Positions 1-6,561 of a stretch of 8,272 nt of DNA are shown in pieces. Source of the stretch: Candidatus Gracilibacteria bacterium CG2_30_37_12 (GTDB taxonomy: Bacteria > Patescibacteriota > Gracilibacteria > BD1-5 > UBA2023); NCBI GenBank assembly GCA_001873165.1, contig MNYO01000132.1, positions 1 through 8,272 on the forward strand, given 5' to 3'. Made by a program: the position numbers and the translations under genes. The first letter of the stretch is position 1. Each line of letters opens with the position of its first letter. The notes under the pieces are model-generated. The model ran no database searches. It was not told where the DNA came from and saw only the letters and a list, made by a program, of their open reading frames with translations.

Positions 1-249
1 GGTTCTATCATCCGATTTCTGAAGAAATGAGGAAAACTCTGGATTCGTGTTTTCCCAGATCGTCCATATACTAAGAAAGCATTGGAAACTCCGATGGGAT
101 GAGGAAAGGGAAGTCCAGAAATGTACCGAGCTCCTGTAAAACCGGGACGAATACTCTTTGAAATGTCATGAGTATCTCCAGAGGTTGCAAGAGAGGCTTT
201 TGAATGAGCTTCATACAAACTTCCTGTAAAGACGAAAATTCTCGTTTAA
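1..249 (+). CDS. rplP: 50S ribosomal protein L16 (uL16), C-terminal part
   Basis: This is the 3' end of the gene for uL16, a large-subunit protein near the peptidyl transferase centre and A-site tRNA. The start lies upstream of the window, and 82 residues plus a TAA stop are visible. Recognisable family segments, in order, are KLWIRVFPDRPYTKKALE, an MGxGKGSPE glycine motif, APVKPGRILFEM, and the closing VAREAFE...YKLPVKTK. Four in-frame TGA codons (28, 100, 169, 205) must be read through. At 100 and 169 they occupy conserved glycines (MGGGKG, EMSGV). At 28 glycine fits a basic/glycine-tolerant site. At 205 most relatives have a larger residue, so the glycine there is unusual. The single Trp is TGG, which argues against a UGA=Trp code. 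The gene heads the spc-type cluster and is followed 18 bases later by rpmC. Identification is secure; only the N-terminal half is unseen. Confidence 0.96.
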
Positions 250-267
250 TTCCCTTTAAAAATTTTT

Positions 268-468
268 ATGAAAAAACAATCACAGAAAGATATTAAGACG
301 CTCGAAGCACTCGATGCTACAGAGCTTGCAAAAGAAATCATAAGTGCTGAAAAGGAATTGTTTCTTCTCAATATGAAACACCGAGCAAATGAATTGAAGC
401 AATCTCATATTCTCGGAGATCAAAAAAAATACCTTGCAAAACTTCAGATGATGAAAGCACGTATCTAA
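268..468 (+). CDS. rpmC: 50S ribosomal protein L29 (uL29)
   Basis: Small helical protein (66 residues, normal family length) that sits by the polypeptide exit tunnel and contributes to the SRP/trigger-factor docking surface. The sequence is two charged helices, with the family-like [20 protein letters not shown] segment at about residues 24-44 and a C-terminal helix ending LQMMKARI. Similarity to model L29 proteins is modest, so position between rplP and rpsQ carries much of the call. The start is the first ATG after the rplP stop. It follows a run of T with no purine-rich ribosome binding site. No in-frame TGA is used. Confidence 0.93.
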   Translation: MKKQSQKDIKTLEALDATELAKEIISAEKELFLLNMKHRANELKQSHILGDQKKYLAKLQMMKARI

Positions 469-494
469 TTACTACATTTTTAACACTTTTTACA

Positions 495-722
495 ATGAGA
501 ACTAAAACTGGTATTGTCACTAGTACAAAAATGGATAAAACCATCGTTGTTACGGTTGATTCTTACAAGATTCATCCAAAATACAAGAAACGTTATAAAG
601 ACTCTTCAAAGTTTTATGCTCATGATGAGGCAAATAGCTCAGTCGTTGGACAAACTGTTACGATTGAGGAAACTCGACCGCTCAGCAAGATGAAACGTTG
701 GAAAGTTATTACTGAAGCGTAA
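495..722 (+). CDS. rpsQ: 30S ribosomal protein S17 (uS17)
   Basis: Primary 16S rRNA-binding protein with an OB fold, 75 residues. Family features visible are the early [17 protein letters not shown] strand pair (residues 6-22), the basic [19 protein letters not shown] segment (27-45), and the closing [17 protein letters not shown] signature (55-71), which matches the usual I.E.RPlSK.K.w.v pattern. The Trp in the signature is TGG. It lies 26 bases after rpmC and 55 bases before rplN. The start ATG is preceded by an AC/T-rich stretch without Shine-Dalgarno, and it is the only start in the window with A rather than T at position -1. Confidence 0.96.
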   Translation: MRTKTGIVTSTKMDKTIVVTVDSYKIHPKYKKRYKDSSKFYAHDEANSSVVGQTVTIEETRPLSKMKRWKVITEA

Positions 723-777
723 TATATATTTCCGAGATATTTTAAAACTCGCACCTAATAACTAATAACTATTTAGT

Positions 778-1146
778 ATGATACAAGCAGAAAGTAGACT
801 CGTTGTTGTTGACAATACTGGAGCAAAAGAGCTTCTTTGCATCAAGGTTCTTGGTGGTTCAAAGAGACGTTATGCATCCGTTGGTGACATCATTGTTGGA
901 TCTGTTAAAAAAGCACTTCCAAACGGAAACATCAAGAAAAAAACAGTAGTTAAAGCTGTTGTCGTACGTACTTCATTCCTCATTAGACGAGAAGATGGTA
1001 CTTACGTTCGTTCCGATGATAATGGTTGTGTTATTATTAACGATAATAACGAACCAAAAGGAACTCGTGTATTTGGTCCAGTATTCAGAGAACTTAAGGC
1101 AAAAGGATTTCAAAAAATTCTCAGTCTTGCTCCAGAAGTTATTTAA
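778..1146 (+). CDS. rplN: 50S ribosomal protein L14 (uL14)
   Basis: Large-subunit protein at the subunit interface, forming bridges with 16S rRNA and contacting bL19. It is 122 residues, exactly the usual bacterial length, and highly conserved: [17 protein letters not shown] at the N-terminus, the [12 protein letters not shown] block (about 36-47), [26 protein letters not shown] (about 61-88), and the C-terminal [25 protein letters not shown]. No in-frame TGA occurs; all glycines are GGN. The start lies just after a short TAATAAC tandem repeat in the 55-base leader. Confidence 0.98.
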   Translation: MIQAESRLVVVDNTGAKELLCIKVLGGSKRRYASVGDIIVGSVKKALPNGNIKKKTVVKAVVVRTSFLIRREDGTYVRSDDNGCVIINDNNEPKGTRVFGPVFRELKAKGFQKILSLAPEVI

Positions 1147-1188
1147 GAAAATCGAATCGTTATTTTATTTATTATTAGTTTGCATCCT

Positions 1189-1491
1189 ATGAGAATCCGT
1201 AAAGGAGATAAGGTACAAGTAATGGCCGGTAAAGATAAAGGGAAACAAGGAACAGTCCTTGCTACAAATTCTGAAGATAACCGATTGGTTGTTGAAGGTG
1301 TTAATATCGCTACTTGTCATATTAAAAAACAAGGAACAACTCCTGGTCAGATTATCAAAATCGAAAAACCTATCCAAGCTTCCAATGTTATGATCCTTGA
1401 TCCAGAAACAAATAAACCAACTCGTATTGGTATGAAAATGGAAGGAAATAAAAAGGTTCGTGTAGCAAAAAAATCTGGAAAAACTCTCTAG
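1189..1491 (+). CDS. rplX: 50S ribosomal protein L24 (uL24)
   Basis: Assembly-initiating 23S rRNA-binding protein, 100 residues. The N-terminal KOW domain is plain: MRIRKGDKVQVMAGKDKGKQG at residues 1-21, followed by the VVEGVNIATCHIKKQ strand and the C-terminal SNVMILDPETNKPTRIGMKM segment. I chose ATG 1189 because it gives the standard M-x-I-[RK]-K-G-D-x-V start. A TTG at 1180 in the same frame would add three residues that the family lacks. The gap from rplN is 42 bases. No in-frame TGA. Confidence 0.97.
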   Translation: MRIRKGDKVQVMAGKDKGKQGTVLATNSEDNRLVVEGVNIATCHIKKQGTTPGQIIKIEKPIQASNVMILDPETNKPTRIGMKMEGNKKVRVAKKSGKTL

Positions 1492-1516
1492 TTCTCATCT
1501 CATTATTTTCAATATT

Positions 1517-2056
1517 ATGTCTTTCAAAGAACACTACAATAAAGTTATCCTTCCACAGGTACAAAAAACCCTTGGTATCGAAAATCCTATGGAAGTTCCT
1601 CGAATTGAGAAAATCGTTCTCAATATGGGTATCGGAAGTTATATAGCAAGCGGTCATAAAGACTATTCTAGTCTCAAAAACGATCTTGCTCTTATCGCCG
1701 GTCAAACACCTCAGGTTATCAATTCTAAGCAAGCAATTTCTAATTTTAAACTTAAAATTGGAATGCCCGTTGGTATGACTGTTACTCTTCGAGGAGAACG
1801 AATGTTTTTCTTCTTAGAGAAACTTATTCAAATTATCCTTCCTCGAGTTCGAGATTTTCGTGGTATTTCTGGAAAATCATTCGATGAAAAAGGAAACTTC
1901 AACTTTGGTATCAAAGAACATACTATTTTCCCAGAAGTTCCTCAGCTCGATGTAGTAAAGACGCATGGTCTTCAAATTACCATCAAGTTCAAAGCTCAAG
2001 AAAAGAAACATACTCGTGTTCTTCTCGATGCTATCGGATTTCCATTCACAAAATAA
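1517..2056 (+). CDS. rplE: 50S ribosomal protein L5 (uL5)
   Basis: 5S rRNA-binding protein of the central protuberance that also contacts P-site tRNA. It is 179 residues, the same length as the E. coli protein. Landmarks are the N-terminal [19 protein letters not shown] (6-24), [14 protein letters not shown] (27-40), the [19 protein letters not shown] block (61-79), [22 protein letters not shown] (82-103), the [19 protein letters not shown] loop (109-127), and the [10 protein letters not shown] signature (131-140). It starts 25 bases after rplX with an AT-rich, SD-free leader. No TGA codons are used. Confidence 0.98.
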   Translation: MSFKEHYNKVILPQVQKTLGIENPMEVPRIEKIVLNMGIGSYIASGHKDYSSLKNDLALIAGQTPQVINSKQAISNFKLKIGMPVGMTVTLRGERMFFFLEKLIQIILPRVRDFRGISGKSFDEKGNFNFGIKEHTIFPEVPQLDVVKTHGLQITIKFKAQEKKHTRVLLDAIGFPFTK

Positions 2057-2087
2057 ACCTATTTTTATTATCAATTACTCTCCTACT

Positions 2088-2312
2088 ATGGCAAGAAAGG
2101 CTTTAGAAGTGAAATGCAGCAAAGCTCAAGCAAAGGCAATTCGTCTTTTCGAATCAGGGAAAACTATTAAGTTTTCTACACGACTCTACCATCGTTGCGC
2201 TATTTGTGGACGATCTCGTGGATACATGGGAAAATTTAACATGTGCCGTATCTGTATACGTGAACGTGCAAATGCCGGTGAGTTGATGGGCGTACGTAAA
2301 TCAAGTTGGTAA
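2088..2312 (+). CDS. rpsN: 30S ribosomal protein S14, zinc-binding type (uS14)
   Basis: Small-subunit head protein needed for late 30S assembly. It is 74 residues, within the range of the short zinc-binding (C+) S14 class and well short of the roughly 100-residue C- class. The zinc ribbon is intact: Cys37 and Cys40 (CAIC), then Cys53 and Cys56 (CRIC). It is followed by the typical [18 protein letters not shown] tail. The start is fixed by MARKALEVK. The frame stays open upstream into rplE (to an ATG at 1965), but that extension overlaps rplE and is not family-like. The gap from rplE is 31 bases. Confidence 0.97.
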   Translation: MARKALEVKCSKAQAKAIRLFESGKTIKFSTRLYHRCAICGRSRGYMGKFNMCRICIRERANAGELMGVRKSSW

Positions 2313-2366
2313 TCTTTTTTAGATCAACAACTCTACTAATATAATATTTTTAACTTAATTGTTACT

Positions 2367-2753
2367 ATGATTAATGACCCAATTGCAGATTTGCTCACGA
2401 GAGTCCGAAATGGATATCTTGCACGACTTGCAGTTGTAAGTATCCCTTACTCTGCATTGAAAGAACAGATTATTTCAATTCTCAAAAAGAATGCTTATAT
2501 CGTATCTTACACTGTAAGCGAGAATAAACGAGAAATTATCGTACATCTCAATGATGTTCGTAAAACAAAATATCTTCCTTCCTTCAATCGTATTAGTCGA
2601 CCAGGACAGAGAATTTACATCAAGTCTGCAGATGTTCGTAAATCACGAAATGGACATGGTATCTATATCCTCTCTACTCCAAAAGGTGTTATTACTGGAT
2701 ATGAGGCTTATTCTCTTGGAACTGGAGGAGAACTTCTCTGTGAAGTATATTAA
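2367..2753 (+). CDS. rpsH: 30S ribosomal protein S8 (uS8)
   Basis: Primary binder of the central domain of 16S rRNA, 128 residues. Family landmarks are the N-terminal DPIADLLTRVRNGYLA (4-19), the IPYSALKEQIISILKKNAYI helix region, the SRPGQRIYIK strand (about 79-88), and the near-invariant C-terminus GIYILSTPKGVITGYEA...GTGGELLCEVY. In E. coli the orthologue represses the spc operon by binding near the rplE start. I see no comparable hairpin here and make no claim about autoregulation. The leader is 54 bases of AT-rich sequence without SD. No TGA codons. Confidence 0.97.
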   Translation: MINDPIADLLTRVRNGYLARLAVVSIPYSALKEQIISILKKNAYIVSYTVSENKREIIVHLNDVRKTKYLPSFNRISRPGQRIYIKSADVRKSRNGHGIYILSTPKGVITGYEAYSLGTGGELLCEVY

Positions 2754-2784
2754 GAAATTATAACTAATTATTAACAATTATTTT

Positions 2785-3339
2785 ATGTCTCGAATTTGAA
2801 AACTTCCCATAACACTTCCAACAGGAGTGACTGCGAAGGTAGACGGAAAAAATATTACCGTCTCTGGACCAAAAGGAGAGCTTAAGTATACTCTTCAAGA
2901 TTGTACTTCTCTCGAACAAGTAGATAATACTCTCGTAGTATCTATTAAAAATGAAGAATCTAGTAAAGAAAAAGCAATGTGGGGACTTACTCGAGCACTT
3001 GTTGCCAATATGGTAGTAGGAGTATCCGAAGGGTATAAAAAATCTCTTGAGATTCAGGGGGTTGGTTACAAATTTGAAGTTGTTGGACCTACTAAACTCG
3101 TTCTTGCGGTTGGATTCTCTCATAAGGTAGATCTTCCTGCTCCACAGGGTATTACTATTTCTGTAGATGAAAAAGAAAAGAATGTTATTCACATTTCTGG
3201 AATTGATAAACAACAGGTTGGGTATTATACAGCACTTGTTCGATCTATCAAAAAACCTGAACCATACAAGGGGAAAGGTATCCGATATGTCGGGGAAAAA
3301 GTTCGTAGAAAGGCTGGTAAGACTGGAGGTAAGAAATAA
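2785..3339 (+). CDS. rplF: 50S ribosomal protein L6 (uL6), start contains UGA-Gly
   Basis: Large-subunit protein at the base of the L7/L12 stalk near the sarcin-ricin loop and the GTPase-factor site. It is 184 residues, normal for L6. The real start is ATG 2785. Codon 5 is TGA (2797-2799), reading MSRI-G-KLPITLP, which matches the near-universal MSRIGKxPI start. With TGA as stop the gene would be mis-started at an internal GTG and lose 14 residues. The two L6 repeats are visible: VDGKNITVSGPKGEL (15-29) in the first domain. The second contains EIQGVGYKFEV (about 77-87), VGFSHKV, and the closing IKKPEPYKGKGIRYVGEKVRRKAGKTG segment. The gap from rpsH is 31 bases. Confidence 0.97.
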
Positions 3340-3383
3340 TATAGCCAAGAGATTTTCTTTAATTTTTTAGTAATTCACATCCT

Positions 3384-3725
3384 ATGTTAGAAAAGGTTAT
3401 GAAACGTAAACGACGTCAGGTTCGTGTACGAGCAACCATTATCGGTACTGCTCTTCGCCCACGTCTCGCTGTGTTTCGAAGTAATACATCTATCTATGCA
3501 CAAATGATAGACGATACTGCTGCAAAGACTCTTTGTGCTGCAAGTGATATGAAAATCACAACTGGTACGAAGCAAGAATGTGCAACAAAGGTGGGTGAAG
3601 AACTCGCAAAAAAAGCACTTTCACTTGGTATTACCACTTGCGTATTTGATCGCTGAGGTTTTCTCTATGCTGGTCGAGTAAAGAAACTTGCCGAAGCGGC
3701 ACGTTCTGGAGGACTTCAATTTTAA
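3384..3725 (+). CDS. rplR: 50S ribosomal protein L18 (uL18), UGA-Gly near C-terminus
   Basis: 5S rRNA-binding protein of the central protuberance, 113 residues. Landmarks are the basic N-terminus (KRKRRQVRVRATIIG), RPRLAVFRSNTSIYAQMIDD (about 26-45), the GEELAKKALSLGITTCVFDR segment, and the C-terminal signature FDRGGFLYAGRVKKLAEAARSG. The first glycine of FDR-G-G is TGA (3654-3656). With TGA as stop the protein would end 23 residues early at the most conserved point, so read-through as glycine is compelling. The true stop is TAA at 3723-3725, 21 bases before rpsE. An alternative ATG at 3399 would shorten the N-terminus by five residues. Confidence 0.97.
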
Positions 3726-3746
3726 TTATTTATTTTTCCCATTTGT

Positions 3747-4382
3747 ATGGCTGATACAACTAATGCTACTGCACCAGTAAAAACTCAAAGAGATAATAAA
3801 CCAGCGCGAGATGATAAACGCGGAGGGGGATTCAGGGATGTTCAAAAAGAATTCCAAGAAGAACTTCTCGGTATCGATCGAGTTACTCGAGTAACTGCCG
3901 GAGGTCGTCAACTTCGTTTCCGAGCTTCTGTTATTATCGGTAATGGAAAAGGAACAGTAGGTTTTGGTATGGGTAAGGCTGGAGAGGTAGTTGTTGCTAT
4001 TGAAAAGGCGGTTCGTGATGCAAAGAAAAATCTTCTTACATTCAATATTATTGATGGAACGATTGCTCATGACTTGACTGCCAGTTATAAAGCTGCAAAT
4101 ATCTTTATTCATCCTGCTTCAAAAGGAACGGGGCTTATTGCTGGAGGTGCTGCTCGTAAAGTATTTGCAGTTGCTGGTATCAAGGATATTCTCGCAAAAC
4201 AACGTGGAGGAAATAACTCTATTACCAATGCTCGTGTTACTATGAAAGCACTTGCTGCTCTCAAAAAAGTAAAAATTACTTCAAAAACTCCTATTGTAGC
4301 TTCTGCAGAAGAAGGGGTAGAAACTCCAAAAGTAGCTACAAAAAAAGCTCCTGCTGCTCTAAAGGCAAAAAAAGCAGAATAA
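3747..4382 (+). CDS. rpsE: 30S ribosomal protein S5 (uS5) with extended tails
   Basis: Small-subunit protein at the mRNA entry and decoding region. The core begins near residue 44 with DRVTRVTAGGRQLRFRASV and continues with the signature GNGKGTVGFGMGKAGEV (65-81) and DAKKNL. The C-terminal domain contains HPASKGTGLIAGGAARKV (122-139) and AGIKDILAK. At 211 residues it is clearly longer than E. coli S5 (167). The extra length comes from a charged, Gly-containing N-terminus and an Ala/Lys-rich tail from about residue 180 (KVATKKAPAALKAKKAE), presumably flexible or rRNA-contacting. The usual next gene, rpmD, is absent and rplO follows after 44 bases. No TGA codons. Confidence 0.97.
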   Translation: MADTTNATAPVKTQRDNKPARDDKRGGGFRDVQKEFQEELLGIDRVTRVTAGGRQLRFRASVIIGNGKGTVGFGMGKAGEVVVAIEKAVRDAKKNLLTFNIIDGTIAHDLTASYKAANIFIHPASKGTGLIAGGAARKVFAVAGIKDILAKQRGGNNSITNARVTMKALAALKKVKITSKTPIVASAEEGVETPKVATKKAPAALKAKKAE

Positions 4383-4426
4383 TAGCTTCTATTTTTAGAC
4401 TCACTAATTAATTAACAACGTATATT

Positions 4427-4882
4427 ATGCTCTCTCACAATACTATAGAGTCTGCTCCAAATTCTCGTAAACCTCGCATGCGAGTAGGTCGAGGAGTTTC
4501 TTCTGGAAAAGGAGGTACTTCTGGTCGTGGAAATGGTGGACAGAATTCTCGAACAGGTCGTGGTAAATTCAATGCAGCCTTTGAAGGAGGACAAACTCCT
4601 CTCTTCAGACGTATGCCTAAGAAACGTGGTTTTACTGCATATGCACCAAATGTATTTTCTATAGTAAATGTTTCTACTCTTCAGAAACTTGCTACAGAAG
4701 GTATCACAACTATCGATAGCGAAGTACTTGTGAAAAAAGGTATTATCCCAAATATTGGAGCCCTTATTAAACTTCTTGGAAATGGAGAAATTACCTCAAG
4801 CGTAACTATTCGTATCCATAAAGCTTCTGCACAAGCTCAGGAAAAAGTTATAAAAGCTGGAGGAACTGTAGAAATTCTTTAG
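4427..4882 (+). CDS. rplO: 50S ribosomal protein L15 (uL15)
   Basis: Late-assembly large-subunit protein, 151 residues (typical about 144-150). The glycine- and arginine-rich N-terminal arm is plain: NSRKPRMRVGRGVSSGKGG (12-30), TSGRGNGGQNSRTGRG, and then the FEGGQTPLFRRMPKKRGF signature (about 53-70). The globular C-terminal domain ends with an IRIHKASAQAQEKVIKAGG segment. Despite its many glycines, all are GGN and none is TGA. The gene stops with TAG only 11 bases before a strong terminator hairpin, so it looks like the last gene of this transcription unit. Confidence 0.97.
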   Translation: MLSHNTIESAPNSRKPRMRVGRGVSSGKGGTSGRGNGGQNSRTGRGKFNAAFEGGQTPLFRRMPKKRGFTAYAPNVFSIVNVSTLQKLATEGITTIDSEVLVKKGIIPNIGALIKLLGNGEITSSVTIRIHKASAQAQEKVIKAGGTVEIL

Positions 4883-4893
4883 TCTCTTTCATT

Positions 4894-4927
4894 AAAAATC
4901 CCTTGTTCATCTGAACGGGGGATTTTT
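4894..4927 (+). terminator. Intrinsic terminator after rplO
   Basis: This is a perfect 15-bp stem with a four-base loop. AAAAATCCC (4894-4902) pairs with GGGATTTTT (4919-4927). Inside that, 4903-4908 pairs with 4913-4918, including two G-U pairs, around loop ATCT (4909-4912). The 3' arm doubles as the T tract. The A tract on the 5' side makes it potentially bidirectional, but no gene converges from the right. It should end the ribosomal protein transcript before secY. Confidence 0.88.
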
Positions 4928-4952
4928 ATAACTCGCTTTTATATCAATAAAC

Positions 4953-4980
4953 TTGACTAACGCGTACTTTTTCATACAAT
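4953..4980 (+). promoter_or_regulatory. Sigma70-like promoter for secY
   Basis: TTGACT (4953-4958) and TACAAT (4975-4980) are separated by 16 bases. The site lies directly after the rplO terminator and about 41 bases before the secY ATG, giving a predicted leader of roughly 35 bases. Each hexamer has one mismatch to the consensus. An inverted pair TAACGC (4958-4963) and GCGTTA (4985-4990) brackets the -10 element and could be an operator, though six bases each side is little. Position between a terminator and a gene start makes the promoter call fairly good. Confidence 0.68.
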
Positions 4981-5021
4981 CCGAGCGTTAAATACACCTT
5001 TTATCTCTATCGTTCAACCCT

Positions 5022-6341
5022 ATGATTCTCAAAAATATTTCTCGTATCTGGAAATCTTCCGATGTAAAAAATAAGATCCTCGTAACACTTGGTATCGTTA
5101 TACTCTACAAATTCCTTTCTATTATCCCAGTTCCGGGTGTAAATACGACAGCTCTTCTCTCTATCAAGGACTTCCTTGCTGCAAACCAGGGACTCGCATT
5201 TTTTAGTTCTCTTATGGGTGGAGGACTGGAGCACTTCTCCATAGTTCTTATGGGACTCGCTCCTTATATCAATGCAGTAATTATTATGCAACTTCTTGCG
5301 GTTATCGTACCACAACTGGAAGCACTCAAGAAAGAAGGAGAACAAGGACAAAAGAAGATCAATAACTACACTCGTTGGGTAACCGTTCCTCTTGCTTTCG
5401 CACAGAGTTACGGGATGATTATCCTCCTTAACACTCTTGTTGGTGGTGGAGGAAAGATTATGGATGTAACAAACTTTTGGGGAGTAGTTCTTCCTGCCAT
5501 GCTGTTTATTACTGCTGGAACACTTTTTCTTATGTGGCTCGGTGAGGTTATTAATGAATCTGGAATTGGAAATGGAGCGTCTATGATAATCTTCGCGGGA
5601 GTTCTCGCGGGAGTTCCTTCTCATATTATGAAATATATTTCTGTAGGAAACTATCCACTTCTGGCTATTCTTACTTTCATGACTCTTGGAGTCATCTATA
5701 TTATTATAAAGTTCACAGAGGGGTTTCGAAAAATTCCTTTGATCTATACTCGAACGGGACGAGACGAGAAATCCTACTTTCCAATACGAGTGAATCAAGC
5801 AGGAATGATACCTATCATATTTGCGGTATCTATTGTTACATTCCCTGCTCTTATCGGACAAGTTCTCTCGAATCGTGGAGCAGGAACTTCCGCACAGATT
5901 GGTCAATTCCTTCTCGAGTACTTCTCTATGAATAATCCAAGTTGGCTCTATATTAGTGTTTACTTCTTCCTGGTTCTTGGATTCTCATTCTTCTATATCT
6001 CCATAGTATTTAATACAGATGAGGTTGCTGAGAGTATACAGAAGCGTGGTGGATATATTCCAGAGGTTCGTCCAGGACGAGAAACAGCAGAATATCTTGA
6101 AAAGACTTCTCTTCACTTGAATCTCTACGGAGGATCATTCCTCGCTTTCATCGCAGTATTCCCCTATCTTATGTCAAAACTGAATGGACTTGTCCAAATT
6201 CTTGATACTTCAGGAGCTGGAGGTCAGATAGATTTCCTTATCTCTGGAGCAGGACTTATCATCGTCGTCGGAGTAGTTCTCGAACTTATTCGTCGAGTGG
6301 ATACAGAACTGAAGAGTTATGATTACAAGAAATTCTTTTAA
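5022..6341 (+). CDS. secY: Preprotein translocase subunit SecY
   Basis: Channel-forming subunit of the Sec translocon in the cytoplasmic membrane, exporting unfolded preproteins and inserting membrane proteins. It is 439 residues, the usual length, with about ten hydrophobic segments: near 16-36, 72-98, 118-140, 151-173, 184-200, 209-230, 262-282, 308-330, 366-386 and 402-424. Signatures seen are GLAPYINAVIIMQLL (78-92, after the plug region), GEVINESGIGNGASMIIFAG (174-193), the PIRVNQAGMIPIIFA stretch (254-268), and QKRGGYIPEVRPGRETAEYL (340-359) with the C5-loop arginine Arg350 in VRPG. No TGA codon is used in a protein with dozens of glycines. It stands alone between terminators. Its clients would include the prepilin-like protein encoded downstream. 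Confidence 0.98.
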   Translation: MILKNISRIWKSSDVKNKILVTLGIVILYKFLSIIPVPGVNTTALLSIKDFLAANQGLAFFSSLMGGGLEHFSIVLMGLAPYINAVIIMQLLAVIVPQLEALKKEGEQGQKKINNYTRWVTVPLAFAQSYGMIILLNTLVGGGGKIMDVTNFWGVVLPAMLFITAGTLFLMWLGEVINESGIGNGASMIIFAGVLAGVPSHIMKYISVGNYPLLAILTFMTLGVIYIIIKFTEGFRKIPLIYTRTGRDEKSYFPIRVNQAGMIPIIFAVSIVTFPALIGQVLSNRGAGTSAQIGQFLLEYFSMNNPSWLYISVYFFLVLGFSFFYISIVFNTDEVAESIQKRGGYIPEVRPGRETAEYLEKTSLHLNLYGGSFLAFIAVFPYLMSKLNGLVQILDTSGAGGQIDFLISGAGLIIVVGVVLELIRRVDTELKSYDYKKFF

Positions 6342-6436
6342 AGAGATTTATAGAATATAACTTTTTATAGTATGATTCATACAAGTACGCAAGTACGCAA
6401 CTTTAGCGACACTCTTTTTTACTGTCCTCACAATTT

Positions 6437-6463
6437 AAATCCTCCTTTTTTGAAGGATTTTTT
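6437..6463 (+). terminator. Intrinsic terminator after secY
   Basis: AAATCCT (6437-6443) pairs with AGGATTT (6454-6460), followed by more T (to 6463). An alternative short stem, CCTT (6444-6447) with AAGG (6453-6456), overlaps it. The stem is weaker and more AT-rich than the one after rplO, but the T tract and placement about 95 bases after secY support termination. Confidence 0.65.
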
Positions 6464-6495
6464 CGTATCCGATTCCGGACCATAATTCATAATTA

Positions 6496-6561
6496 TTTGT
6501 ACGGGCAGACCTTGTGCCTGTCCTATAATCGCAGTGCACTGGCAAGGGGTACTCCTACAAA
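6496..6561. repeat. Compact palindromic element upstream of the pilin gene
   Basis: The stretch is bounded by TTTGTA (6496-6501) and its inverse TACAAA (6556-6561). Inside are three consecutive dyads. GGGCAG (6503-6508) pairs with CTGTCC (6518-6523) with one G-U. CAGTGCACTG (6532-6541) is a perfect 10-bp palindrome. AGGGGTACTCCT (6545-6556) is a near-palindrome with one wobble pair. CCTTG (6510-6514) is also complementary to CAAGG (6543-6547). The layout resembles a REP- or MITE-like dispersed element, or a structured 5' leader. One copy cannot distinguish these. Confidence 0.45.
6524..6529 (+). promoter_or_regulatory. Possible -10 box for the pilin-like gene
   Basis: A perfect TATAAT lies 65 bases before the pilin-like ATG, between two palindromes. 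No good -35 is present at 16-18 bases: TTGTAC (6497-6502) is 21 bases away. If used, transcription would start near 6536 and the first palindrome would overlap the polymerase site. This is a weak call made mainly because a promoter is expected after the secY terminator. Confidence 0.3.

Noticed and set aside
1180..1188. TTG start for rplX
   Set aside because: ATG 1189 gives the conserved uL24 N-terminus and shares the CCTATG context seen at other starts.
1965..2087. Upstream extension of rpsN inside rplE
   Set aside because: The zinc-type uS14 family starts at MARKA (2088), and the extension only reuses rplE sequence out of phase.
2304..2332. Hairpin across the rpsN stop (AGTTG/CAACT and ATCT/AGAT)
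   Set aside because: It has short arms split by a 3x3 internal loop and no T tract after it, so it is too weak for a terminator or attenuator call.
2340..2345. TATAAT before rpsH as an internal promoter
   Set aside because: No -35 at suitable spacing, and such hexamers are expected by chance in these AT-rich gaps.
3384..3656. rplR ending at TGA 3654 (90 residues)
   Set aside because: The TGA sits inside the FDRGG signature, and 23 further residues match the uL18 C-terminus before a TAA.
5007..5906. Long minus-strand open frame opposite secY, and a similar one at 2764-3348 opposite rplF
   Set aside because: Both are shadows of strongly conserved plus-strand genes. Their low-complexity Ser/Arg/Asn-rich translations have no family features.
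6372..6485. 37-codon reading frame downstream of secY
   Set aside because: It runs through the terminator hairpin and has no recognisable similarity.
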